Shown here piece after piece: positions 8,840 through 17,128 of a DNA stretch of 64,000 nucleotides (position 1 is the stretch's first letter; every line of letters starts with the position of its first letter). A model generated the notes under the pieces. That model did not search any database. It was not told where the DNA came from and saw only the letters and a program-made list of their open reading frames with translations. This stretch comes from JAKFDK01 sp036676195 (GTDB lineage Bacteria > Bacillota > Sulfobacillia > Symbiobacteriales > ZC4RG38): contig JAKFDK010000035.1 in the NCBI GenBank assembly GCA_036676195.1, positions 44,547 to 108,546 of the forward strand, in the 5' to 3' direction. The translations under genes and the position numbers were made by a program.

Positions 8840-8884
8840 TTACACAACTAGCGTTATTATACCTGAGTTGTAAAAATAAGTCAA
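8840..8884 (-). promoter_or_regulatory. Promoter of the MarR gene with overlapping inverted repeat
   Basis: TTGACT (8879..8884) and TATAAT (8856..8861) are spaced by 17 bp on the minus strand. TTACAACT and AGTTGTGTAA half-sites (8866..8873 and 8840..8849) flank the -10 box, as expected of a MarR operator that blocks polymerase. Confidence 0.8.
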
Positions 8885-8945
8885 GCATTCCCAAAAACAA
8901 CTGCCATTATTTGTCCACGCATCTTTATTTTACTGGAAAACGTGC

Positions 8946-8978
8946 GAAGAAAATGCCTGCAACCGGACGGTTGCAGGC
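8946..8978 (-). terminator. Rho-independent terminator of the lon-ysxC transcript
   Basis: A 10-bp perfect stem GCCTGCAACC / GGTTGCAGGC with a 4-base loop is followed on the minus strand by ATTTTCTTCG. It lies 46 bases after the ysxC stop. Confidence 0.8.
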
Positions 8979-9023
8979 TAATGATTGCGGCTGGCTGTAG
9001 CTGGGATTGTGCTTACCCTGCTT

Positions 9024-9641
9024 TCAACTTTCGCTCACTCGGGCCAGGATCCACTGCCAGACTTCTTCCCGACCGAATCCAGTTTCGGACGAGTAGAAGC
9101 CCACCGGTTCGTCCGCGCCAAGGGCCAGGGTTGTCCGGACCTGTCGCTGATGCGCAGGCCATTGTGTGCGACCGACCTTGTCAACCTTCGTGGCCACCAC
9201 AAGACGTGCCGTCTGATGGTGCCGGAGCCAATCGTACATGTTGCAGTCATCTCTGGTCGGTGGGTGGCGAAAGTCTACCACCTGTAAAACTCCGGCCAAG
9301 TTTTCCCGCTTAGCCAGATAAGCCTCGATCAGCCGGCCCCACTGGGCCCGCGTGGCCATCGAGACTTTGGCAAACCCATAACCTGGGGCATCCACCAGAT
9401 AGAACCGAGGCCCCCCGATCCCGACACTGACCTTAAAAAAATTCAATAGCTGGGTCCGCCCTGGGGTGTTCGACGTACGCGCAAGCTTGAACCGGCCGAG
9501 CAACGAGTTAATCAAGCTAGACTTGCCTACGTTCGAGCGGCCCACCAGAGCAAGCTCTGGCAGGCCATCTGTGGGCAACTGCTTGAGGGCGGCCACCGAT
9601 GTACAGAACTCGACATGCACGCCCTTCCACGGCTCGATCAC
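9024..9641 (-). CDS. ysxC: Ribosome biogenesis GTPase YsxC/EngB
   Basis: YsxC (EngB/YihA) is an essential GTPase that acts in assembly of the large ribosomal subunit. The 205 residues hold all G motifs: G1 GRSNVGKSS (about residues 34-42), G2 region RTSNTPGRTQ, G3 DAPGYG, G4 TKVDKV and the G5 region YSSETGFG. Its GTG start overlaps the lon stop codon (GTGA), so translation is coupled to lon, the usual lon-ysxC arrangement of Bacillota. A terminator follows. Confidence 0.95.
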   Translation of the reverse strand: MIEPWKGVHVEFCTSVAALKQLPTDGLPELALVGRSNVGKSSLINSLLGRFKLARTSNTPGRTQLLNFFKVSVGIGGPRFYLVDAPGYGFAKVSMATRAQWGRLIEAYLAKRENLAGVLQVVDFRHPPTRDDCNMYDWLRHHQTARLVVATKVDKVGRTQWPAHQRQVRTTLALGADEPVGFYSSETGFGREEVWQWILARVSES

Positions 9642-12052
9642 GTCGGCAAGTCCCCCGGTTGGATCAGCGGTTCCGTCTCTACGCCCGGCAGGGGAGGCGG
9701 CAGTTCCACCATCTCGGAATCCTCAACCTTCCCGGCCAGGGCCATTTTCAGGACTTCGTCCATGTGCTCCACCAGAGTCACATTCAGCTTGCGCCGGATA
9801 TTGGCCGGCACATCGTCCAGATCCTTTTCGTTTTCTTTCGGCAGGATGACCTGATGAATGCCAGCCCGATGCGCTGCCAGTAACTTCTCCTTTACACCGC
9901 CAATGGGCAGAACCCGGCCACGCAGAGTAATTTCACCTGTCATAGCCACTTCCTGTCGCACCGGGCGCCTGGTCAGTGCGCTGATGACCGCTGTGGCCAT
10001 GGTAATGCCGGCCGAAGGCCCCTCCTTGGGGATAGCTCCCTCCGGTACGTGGATGTGCACGTCCATTTTGGTGTGGAATTCCTCATCGATGCCGAGGGAT
10101 TTGGCCCGAGAGCGAATGTAACTGAAGCCCGCCTGCGCCGACTCCCGCATCACTTCCCCCAGTTTACCGGTGAGAAGCAGGTTACCCTTGCCCTTCATCA
10201 CCGACACCTCAATGGGCATGATATCGCCGCCCACTTCGGTATAAACCAGACCAGTGGCCACACCAACCTGGTCTTTTTCCTCCGTCTGCCCCCAGCGGAA
10301 TCGGGCAACACCCAGGAAGGTGTGCAGATTCTGCTGGGTCACTCGAATATGGTTCTCTTTCCCTTGCACAATGTTGCGGGCTGCCTTCCGGCAGATCTCT
10401 GCCACTTTGCGCTCAAGATTCCGCACTCCAGCCTCCCGGGTGTACTCCCGAACCACCGTGCGGATGGCGTTGTCAGAAACCTCGATCTGTTCCTCCTGGA
10501 GTCCATGCTCCTTGACCTGCTTGGGTAAGAGGTAACGGCGAGCAATCTCCAGCTTTTCATCCTCCGTGTAGCCGGAGATGGAGATAACCTCCATCCGATC
10601 GAGCAGCGGCCGGGGGATATTCCACAGCACATTGGCGGTAGTGATGAACATCACGTTCCGCAAATCGAATGGGACCTCGATATAATGGTCGCTAAAACTG
10701 TTGTTTTGCTCTGGATCGAGCACTTCCAACAATGCGCTGGCCGGATCTCCCCGGAAGTCCTGGCTCATCTTGTCGATCTCATCCAGCAGGAATACCGGGT
10801 TCTTGGATCCGGCAGTGCGCATGCCCTGGATAATCCGCCCAGGCATAGCACCGACATAAGTCCGGCGATGCCCACGGATTTCGGCTTCGTCCCGCACGCC
10901 TCCCAGGGAGACACGGACAAACTTACGGCCAAGGGACCGGGCCACCGATTTGGCCAGCGACGTCTTGCCGACACCAGGCGGCCCGACCAGGCAGAGGATG
11001 GGACCCCGCAGGGTGTCCTTTAGCTTACGGATCGCCAAATACTCGAGAATGCGATCCTTGACTTTTTCCAGGCCGTAATGGTCCTCGTCTAATATGACCT
11101 GGGCTTCGTTGAGGTCAATGCGGTCTTCAGTCTGTGTGGCCCAGGGCAGGCTGGTAATCCACTCCAGGTAGTTCCGCACCACCACGGCTTCGGCTGCCAT
11201 GGGCGGCATCTTTTCCAGCCGGTCGACCTCGCGCATCGCCTTTTCATGCGCCTCCTGGGGCAGTTTGAGTTCCTCAATTTTCTTGCGGAACTCCTCAACC
11301 TCCGAGGTACGGTCGTCCTTGTCACCCAGTTCCTTCTGGATCGCCTTCAATTGCTCCCGCAGGTAATATTCCTTTTGGGTCTTTTCCATCTGCTTGCGCA
11401 CACGGGCATTAATCCTGGTTTCAATGTCCAGGAGTTCAACCTCGCGGGCCAGCAGTTCAGAAACCCTCGCCAACCGTTCAGCTACCCCAAAAGCATCCAG
11501 GACGGATTGCTTGTCCTCTACTTTCAGCGGCATCTGACTGGCAATGTTGTCAGACAGACGCCCTGGCTGATCAATGGTAACAATGGTTGCCAGCGCTTCG
11601 GGCGGTGCCTTCTTGGAGCGCTTGACCCATTGTTCAAATTGGCTGACTACCGTACGCATCAGAGCCTCGGCTTCGGCAGAGCGCTCGGTTGCTTCGTACA
11701 CTTCCTGCGCTTCCACACGGAAGAGGGGCTCCTGCTGCGTGTAGCGGAGAATCTGACAACGGCTGATGCCCTCGAAGACAACCTTCATGGTTCCGCCGGG
11801 CACCCTGGCCACTTGCTTGATCTCCACCAGGGTCCCAACGACATATATGTCGTCCGGTGTCGGATCATCGGCTCGGGTATCTTTCTGCATGGCCAGTACC
11901 ATACGCTTGTCCCTGGAGAGGGCGTCGTCAAGTGCACGCAGGCTCTTTTCACGCCCGACCTCCAGGGGCACGATCATCTCCGGAAAGACAATCTGGCCCC
12001 GCAGCGGCAACAATGGCCACTCTTGTACGGTGCCCTTGTGCTCCATTGCCAC
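9638..12052 (-). CDS. lon: ATP-dependent protease LonA
   Basis: LonA degrades misfolded and regulatory proteins in the cytoplasm. The 804-residue protein shows the N-terminal substrate-binding LON domain (from WPLLPLRGQIVFPEMIVPL), a long coiled region, an AAA+ module with Walker A GPPGVGKTS at about residue 357 and Walker B VFLLDEIDKM, and the C-terminal serine-lysine protease with EGAIPKEGPSAGITMATAV (catalytic Ser in PSAG) and EKLLAAHRAG (catalytic Lys). The GTG start follows AGGAGGCGA; an ATG two codons later is also possible. lonB lies upstream and ysxC overlaps downstream. Confidence 0.97.
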   Translation of the reverse strand: MAMEHKGTVQEWPLLPLRGQIVFPEMIVPLEVGREKSLRALDDALSRDKRMVLAMQKDTRADDPTPDDIYVVGTLVEIKQVARVPGGTMKVVFEGISRCQILRYTQQEPLFRVEAQEVYEATERSAEAEALMRTVVSQFEQWVKRSKKAPPEALATIVTIDQPGRLSDNIASQMPLKVEDKQSVLDAFGVAERLARVSELLAREVELLDIETRINARVRKQMEKTQKEYYLREQLKAIQKELGDKDDRTSEVEEFRKKIEELKLPQEAHEKAMREVDRLEKMPPMAAEAVVVRNYLEWITSLPWATQTEDRIDLNEAQVILDEDHYGLEKVKDRILEYLAIRKLKDTLRGPILCLVGPPGVGKTSLAKSVARSLGRKFVRVSLGGVRDEAEIRGHRRTYVGAMPGRIIQGMRTAGSKNPVFLLDEIDKMSQDFRGDPASALLEVLDPEQNNSFSDHYIEVPFDLRNVMFITTANVLWNIPRPLLDRMEVISISGYTEDEKLEIARRYLLPKQVKEHGLQEEQIEVSDNAIRTVVREYTREAGVRNLERKVAEICRKAARNIVQGKENHIRVTQQNLHTFLGVARFRWGQTEEKDQVGVATGLVYTEVGGDIMPIEVSVMKGKGNLLLTGKLGEVMRESAQAGFSYIRSRAKSLGIDEEFHTKMDVHIHVPEGAIPKEGPSAGITMATAVISALTRRPVRQEVAMTGEITLRGRVLPIGGVKEKLLAAHRAGIHQVILPKENEKDLDDVPANIRRKLNVTLVEHMDEVLKMALAGKVEDSEMVELPPPLPGVETEPLIQPGDLPT

Positions 12053-12072
12053 TTTTCAGTCGCCTCCTGGGC

Positions 12073-12089
12073 ACCAATAGCAAATTGGT
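12073..12089. promoter_or_regulatory. Inverted repeat just upstream of lon
   Basis: ACCAATAGCAAATTGGT has perfect 6-base arms and a 5-base spacer, and lies within 40 bases of the lon start, next to its ribosome site. It may be an operator or a short RNA hairpin. An extended -10-like TGGTAAAAT lies further upstream (around 12115-12123), so the repeat would fall in the 5' leader. It does not match the CIRCE or CtsR consensus as I know them. Confidence 0.4.
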
Positions 12090-12184
12090 GAGTTTGGGCA
12101 GGGTGCCCTTCTTCATTTTACCACATTAAGTTGACCGCTGGGGCAAGCGCCCTACGGGGCAACTCATGTGAATTCAAGTTCTTG

Positions 12185-13960
12185 TCAGCGGGTCAGGTGC
12201 ACGGCACCGGGGGAATGGCCCGGTAACACGGGCAGCGGCGGCGGCGTAAAGGGCAGGTCTCTGCCCTCTTCTTCCGGGGGAGCGGTTACCGGGGCAGGTG
12301 CCAGGGCCGGAACGTGCGGCTGCAGTCCCACACGCTGATCCTCAGCTGGAAGCAAAGACCGGCCCAGCACCTGGCTCAAATCCCGAACCGGGATGACGTC
12401 GAGGCCGTCCAGATAACGAAAGGATTCCTGCCAGTTTTCCTCTGGAATCAACGCTGTCCGGGCCCCGGCCTGCCGAGCAGCTTCAAGTTTGGCCGGAATA
12501 CCCCCCACGGGTTTAACCTGACCCCGAACAGACAGTTCCCCTGTCAGGGCGACCTGGTTATCAACTGGCTTCTGCAGCATGGCGCTGGCAATGGCTGTGG
12601 CCATGGTTACACCGGCCGATGGGCCATCAACTGGAACACCACCGGGAAAGTTAATGTGGATGTCAAAATCCCGGGGGTCCTTGGCCAAGTAATTGCGCAG
12701 TGCAGTCACCACGTTTTCGGCTGCTGCCCTGGCCATACTCTTGCGCCTCAGAACCCTTCCCCCTCCCCCCAGTTCCTCCTCATCCACGATCCCGGTCACC
12801 GTCAGTGACCCGGCGCCTGGTCGCACAGCAGGAGTAGCGGCCACCTCGATTTCGATAACCGACCCGATGCTGGGTCCGCTTACCGCCAAGCCGTTGGCAA
12901 CCCCAACGGTTGGTTTTTCGTGGACATGCCGGTCTCGCCGCGGCGGATACTGGCAGGTGTTTACCACCCATTCCACTTCGGTGCGGGGAATGATACGCAG
13001 CCCGCGGGTCATGGCGATGCCAGCCGTCATCTGGACAATGTTAACGGCCTCGCGACCGGAACTGGCAAAGCGCTGAATCACCTCTGCTCCGCCGGCCTCC
13101 AGAGGAAGGCCGATCTTCATGGCGGCCCGCCGGGCAATCTGAGCCACCTCAACCGGGTACAGAGGCCGGAAGAACACTTCCATACAGCGGGACCGGATCG
13201 CGGCAGGGATCTCATGGGGCTGGCGGGTAGTGGCGCCTACCAGGCGGAAATCGGCCGGCAAACCATGCTGAAAAATGTCATGAATGTGGCTGGGAACATT
13301 GGGGTCTTCAGGGCTGTAGTACGCACTCTCCAGAATGACCTTTCGGTCTTCCAGGACCTTCAGCAACTTGTTCAACTGAACCGGGTGCAGTTCACCAATC
13401 TCGTCTATGAACAGAATGCCGCCGTGGGCCCGAGTGACGGCTCCCGGCTTGGGCTGGGGGATGCCAGCGATCCCAAGTGGGCCGGCCCCCTGGTAGATCG
13501 GGTCATGGACGGAGCCAATCAGCGGATCGGCAATTCCGCGCTCATCAAATCGGGCCGTATTCGCATCGATTTCGATAAACTTGGCATCCGACTTGAACGG
13601 GGAAAGCGAATTTTGTTTCGCCGCCTCCATCACGAGCCGGGCGGCAGCCGTCTTGCCCACACCCGGAGGGCCATAGATGACAACGTGTTGTGGATTGGGG
13701 CCACAGAGTGCGGCCTTAAGAGCGCGCACCCCTTCCTCCTGACCGACGATGTCGTCGAACCCTGCGGGTCGGACCCGCTCTGCCAACGGTTCACTCAGGG
13801 TCACCGCCCGCAGCTTCCGCAGCTTGTCGATTTCCTTGCGTGATTCACGCTCGACAGCAACCTTGGATCCCTGCTGGCTCTTCAGTAGGTTCAAAAAGTA
13901 GATTCCGATCACAATGGCAAAGAAGAGGTTAATCAGGGTGATGATACTTCCCAGTGACAT
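12185..13960 (-). CDS. lonB: Membrane-anchored sporulation Lon protease LonB
   Basis: LonB is the Bacillus-type second Lon, expressed in the forespore in Bacillus. The 591 residues begin with one transmembrane helix (SIITLINLFFAIVIGIYFL, about residues 4-22). The AAA+ domain has Walker A YGPPGVGKTA and Walker B GGILFIDEIGELH, and the protease domain has VPVDGPSAGVTMATAIASA with the catalytic Ser and IPAKLEAARQAG with the Lys. It lacks the N-terminal LON domain of LonA, as expected. The ATG start is eight bases after GGAGG. The C-terminal 60 residues are Pro-rich. lon lies next on the same strand, 132 bp away. Confidence 0.93.
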   Translation of the reverse strand: MSLGSIITLINLFFAIVIGIYFLNLLKSQQGSKVAVERESRKEIDKLRKLRAVTLSEPLAERVRPAGFDDIVGQEEGVRALKAALCGPNPQHVVIYGPPGVGKTAAARLVMEAAKQNSLSPFKSDAKFIEIDANTARFDERGIADPLIGSVHDPIYQGAGPLGIAGIPQPKPGAVTRAHGGILFIDEIGELHPVQLNKLLKVLEDRKVILESAYYSPEDPNVPSHIHDIFQHGLPADFRLVGATTRQPHEIPAAIRSRCMEVFFRPLYPVEVAQIARRAAMKIGLPLEAGGAEVIQRFASSGREAVNIVQMTAGIAMTRGLRIIPRTEVEWVVNTCQYPPRRDRHVHEKPTVGVANGLAVSGPSIGSVIEIEVAATPAVRPGAGSLTVTGIVDEEELGGGGRVLRRKSMARAAAENVVTALRNYLAKDPRDFDIHINFPGGVPVDGPSAGVTMATAIASAMLQKPVDNQVALTGELSVRGQVKPVGGIPAKLEAARQAGARTALIPEENWQESFRYLDGLDVIPVRDLSQVLGRSLLPAEDQRVGLQPHVPALAPAPVTAPPEEEGRDLPFTPPPLPVLPGHSPGAVHLTR

Positions 13961-13993
13961 GGCCAGCGCCTCCTTTGCCACTAGACTGCGATA

Positions 13994-14017
13994 GAAAACA
14001 GCCTGCTGCTACAGGCT
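13994..14017 (-). terminator. Possible terminator between the EamA gene and lonB
   Basis: AGCCTG / CAGGCT with a 6-base loop is followed by GTTTTCTAT on the minus strand. The stem is short, and it ends about 20 bases before the lonB ribosome site. Confidence 0.45.
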
Positions 14018-14082
14018 AGTATGCCCGTTTCTGCCTGTGCGAATGGCCTGATCCGGCGGTGGAATTCCAGCACGCTAAGCCA

Positions 14083-14985
14083 TCACTTTTTTGGGGTGCG
14101 CAGCGACCTGAGGCGGTCGAAGCTGACGCCCCCCAGCACCAGCAGAGCGCCCACCCACTGCGTCAGCGTCCACCGTTCCCCCAGCACGCCCCAAGCCACA
14201 GCGGCAGCAATCACCGGCACCAGATTAATGTAGATGGAAGCACGGGTCGAACCGACGCGTTCTACCCCCCACCCGTACAAGGAATAGGCCACCACTAACC
14301 CCAACCCCGCTGAGTAAACCATACCCAGCCAGGACCCCGGCGGTACGGTATGAAAATCCTGGGCCAATATGTTAGGCAGAGTGATCACACAGAGCACGAG
14401 CGCGCCAATCAGCATGGCCCAGCCAGTTACGTACAAGGGCGAGGGGGCTTTGCTTTGGACCCGCCGGACGTAAACGGTATAAGCAGCCCAAGACAGCATG
14501 CAAGCAATGATAAGCAAGTCTCCGGGCAGGGTTTGTATCCCGGCTGTGATCCCGCCGGATTTCCCCAGCACCACCAGCACCAACCCCAGCATGGAGGCCG
14601 CCACTCCCACCCATAAATGTCTGGAGACTCGCTCATGCCCGGAAATGGCACTCCAGACAGTCACCACCACGGGTGAGGTACCCAGAATCAGCGCGGTGTT
14701 TGAGGCCGTCGTGAGGGCCACACCCTGAATGAAGAACGTCTGATACAGGGTGTTGCCAACCAGGCCCAACATTACCAGCGGCCCGATCAGTTCCCGCCGT
14801 AACCGCCATTGCCGCTCGCGCCAGATCAGCATGCCACCCATCAGCGCCGAGCCAAGGATGAAACGCAACCCGTTCCAGGCCATCGGATCCCAGCCAATCA
14901 ATGAAGTTTTAACAACGCTGGCGTTCGCCCCCCAAATGAACGCCACCAGCACAAGGGCTCCATCAACCATACTGTAGCTCGACAT
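14083..14985 (-). CDS. EamA/DMT family transporter
   Basis: A 300-residue membrane protein with ten predicted transmembrane helices in two EamA repeats. The first repeat begins ALVLVAFIWGANASVVKTSL and the second is seen in IIACMLSWAAYTVYVRRVQ, with the family's Trp-Ala/Gly at the helix starts. Family members export metabolites such as amino acids or drugs; the substrate cannot be told here. The ATG follows GGGGGTG. It sits between clpX and lonB with its own hairpin, and is likely an independent unit inside the protease block. Confidence 0.85.
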   Translation of the reverse strand: MSSYSMVDGALVLVAFIWGANASVVKTSLIGWDPMAWNGLRFILGSALMGGMLIWRERQWRLRRELIGPLVMLGLVGNTLYQTFFIQGVALTTASNTALILGTSPVVVTVWSAISGHERVSRHLWVGVAASMLGLVLVVLGKSGGITAGIQTLPGDLLIIACMLSWAAYTVYVRRVQSKAPSPLYVTGWAMLIGALVLCVITLPNILAQDFHTVPPGSWLGMVYSAGLGLVVAYSLYGWGVERVGSTRASIYINLVPVIAAAVAWGVLGERWTLTQWVGALLVLGGVSFDRLRSLRTPKK

Positions 14986-15087
14986 AACGCACCCCCAATA
15001 TTCCGGTCTTCGAAGGTTTTGGTGAAGAACGGAGGCTCTCCTGCGTCACAGCTTCTGAGGGCTTATTTCGTATCATATCATGAGGGC

Positions 15088-15123
15088 AAAAACGACACAG
15101 GGCGCCCCATAACAGGGGCGCCC
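15088..15123 (-). terminator. Rho-independent terminator after clpX
   Basis: GGGCGCCCC / GGGGCGCCC with a 6-base loop is followed on the minus strand by TGTGTCGTTTTT. It ends the tig-clpP-clpX run 22 bases after the clpX stop codon. Confidence 0.88.
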
Positions 15124-15144
15124 CTATATGTCTCCCGAAGGACA

Positions 15145-16425
15145 TCACGCCGGTTCTTCCTTGGCCTTGGTCGACCTGCCCTTGCGGTCAGACGACGTAA
15201 CCATGATTGGAGATTCCTTCTTGCTGACGACTTCCTTAGTAATCACGCAGCGGCTGACGTCGGTGCGTGATGGAATGTCGTACATGACCTCCAGCATCAT
15301 GTCTTCGATGATGGCTCTCAGACCGCGGGCGCCGGTATTCCGCTTCATCGCCTCACGGGCGATGGCCCGGACTGACTCTTCCTTAAACTCGAGCTCGATG
15401 CCGTCCATCTGCATCATCTTTTGGTACTGCTTGGTCAGAGCGTTCTTCGGCTCCGTCAGTACCTTAATCAGGGCTTCCTCATCGAGGGCGTCCAGAGTGA
15501 CGACAATGGGCAGGCGGCCGATAAATTCCGGAATCAGACCGAACTTGAGCAGGTCCTCGGGCATGACATGCTTGAGGATCTCGCCCACGTTCTGTTCCCG
15601 CCTGGACTTGACTTCAGCATTGAAGCCCATGCCCCGCTTGCCGATGCGAGCACCGATCAGTTTATCCAGTCCTTCGAAGGCACCACCGCAGATAAACAGG
15701 ATATTGGTCGTGTCAATCTGGATGAACTCCTGGTGCGGGTGCTTGCGGCCGCCCTGCGGCGGGACCGAGGCGGTGGTGCCCTCGAGGATCTTCAGCAGCG
15801 CCTGCTGCACGCCCTCGCCGGAGACGTCCCGGGTGATGGACGGATTCTCTGACTTCCGCGCGATCTTGTCAACCTCGTCGATGTATACAATGCCCTTCTC
15901 GGCCTTCTCGATGTCATAGTCGGCGTTTTGAATGAGTTTAAGGAGAATATTCTCCACATCCTCACCCACGTAGCCGGCCTCGGTCAGCGAGGTAGCGTCA
16001 GCAATGGCAAAGGGAACGTTCAAAATCTTGGCCAGGGTCTGTGCGAGGAGTGTCTTGCCCGAACCGGTCGGACCGAGCATCAGAATGTTTGACTTCTGGA
16101 GCTCAACCTCGTCGAGCTTTCCGCCCATGTTAATTCGCTTGTAGTGGTTATACACCGCTACAGAGAGAATCTTCTTGGCGCGCTCCTGCCCGACCACGTA
16201 CTGGTCCAGGATCGTTTTGATCTCCTGTGGTTTGGGAATGTCCTTCAACTCAAAGTCGACATCTTCATTGAGCTCTTCTTCGATGATTTCGTTGCAAAGC
16301 TCAATGCACTCGTCGCAGATATAAACGCCCGGACCGGCAACCAAGCGTTTGACCTGATCCTGAAACTTGCCGCAAAAAGAGCACTTTAGCTGACCTTTGT
16401 CTTCACCGGTAAACTTAAAAGACAT
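15145..16425 (-). CDS. clpX: ClpX, ATPase subunit of ClpXP protease
   Basis: ClpX unfolds substrates, including tmRNA-tagged proteins, and feeds them to ClpP. The 426 residues contain the N-terminal zinc-binding domain (CSFCGKFQDQVKRLVAGPGV...CDECIELC; four Cys), Walker A GPTGSGKTLLAQTLA, Walker B GIVYIDEVDKI, the RKSENPSITRDVSGEGVQQ pore-loop region, sensor-2 GARGLRAI, and the IGF-type loop (here IGKRGMGF). The ATG start follows AGGAGGGGG. clpP lies 13 bp upstream, so the two are translated from one message. Confidence 0.97.
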   Translation of the reverse strand: MSFKFTGEDKGQLKCSFCGKFQDQVKRLVAGPGVYICDECIELCNEIIEEELNEDVDFELKDIPKPQEIKTILDQYVVGQERAKKILSVAVYNHYKRINMGGKLDEVELQKSNILMLGPTGSGKTLLAQTLAKILNVPFAIADATSLTEAGYVGEDVENILLKLIQNADYDIEKAEKGIVYIDEVDKIARKSENPSITRDVSGEGVQQALLKILEGTTASVPPQGGRKHPHQEFIQIDTTNILFICGGAFEGLDKLIGARIGKRGMGFNAEVKSRREQNVGEILKHVMPEDLLKFGLIPEFIGRLPIVVTLDALDEEALIKVLTEPKNALTKQYQKMMQMDGIELEFKEESVRAIAREAMKRNTGARGLRAIIEDMMLEVMYDIPSRTDVSRCVITKEVVSKKESPIMVTSSDRKGRSTKAKEEPA

Positions 16426-16438
16426 GTCCCACCCCCTC

Positions 16439-17053
16439 CTAGCGGGCTTTGGCCTGATGGGCCTTGGGGTGCAGCACCTGGTCCACAACACCGTAAGCGA
16501 GGGCTTCCTCTGATGACATCCAGTAGTCCCGGTCCATGTCCTTGAGGAGCCTCTCCATCGGCTGATCGGAGTGCTTGGCCAGAATGTTGGCCAGGATGTC
16601 CTTGCTCTTGAGGATTTCCTTGGTCCAAATTTCAATGTCCGCTGCCGTACCAGTCAAGCCGTGACCATGGATGGCCGGCTGATGAATCATGACCCGGGAA
16701 TTAGGCAGGCAATAACGCTTGCCCTTCGCTCCACCGGCAAGGAGTACTGCACCCATGCTGGCCGCGGAACCCACGCAGATGGTGGAGACCTCGGACTTGA
16801 TGTGCTGCATGGTGTCGTAAATCGCGAGGCCCGAATCTACGGATCCACCTGGGGAGTTGATATACATATGGATCTCCCGGTCGGGGTCATCGCTCTCCAG
16901 GAACAGCAACTGTGCAATGATCAGGTTAGCCACCTGGTCGTCAATGGCGCTGCCCAGGAAAACGATTCGGTCCTTAAGAAGCCGGGAGTAAATATCATAG
17001 GCCCGCTCACCGCGGTTAGTCTGTTCAATAACCATGGGAACCATGTAAGACAT
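16439..17053 (-). CDS. clpP: ClpP, proteolytic subunit of Clp proteases
   Basis: ClpP forms the double-heptamer peptidase chamber. The protein has 204 residues. The catalytic triad is visible: Ser99 in GSAASMGA, His124 in MIHQPA and Asp172 in LLKDMDRD. The N-terminus (VPMVIEQTNRGERAYDIYSRLL) matches the processed form of Bacillota ClpP. The start is an ATG preceded by GAGGAGG (about nine bases). It is followed closely by clpX and preceded by tig, the usual tig-clpP-clpX order. Confidence 0.97.
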   Translation of the reverse strand: MSYMVPMVIEQTNRGERAYDIYSRLLKDRIVFLGSAIDDQVANLIIAQLLFLESDDPDREIHMYINSPGGSVDSGLAIYDTMQHIKSEVSTICVGSAASMGAVLLAGGAKGKRYCLPNSRVMIHQPAIHGHGLTGTAADIEIWTKEILKSKDILANILAKHSDQPMERLLKDMDRDYWMSSEEALAYGVVDQVLHPKAHQAKAR

Positions 17054-17128
17054 CAGCCATGCCTCCTCTTTCCCACCGGTTCCTGCTCCCGCGATCCGGA
17101 GGAGAGATCCTGGTCAGTCACAGCGCTG

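Noticed and set aside
13985..14060. CATACTA sequence upstream of lonB, like the -10 of a forespore sigma factor
   Set aside because: No -35 at the proper spacing could be read, and the region is better explained by a hairpin after the EamA gene.
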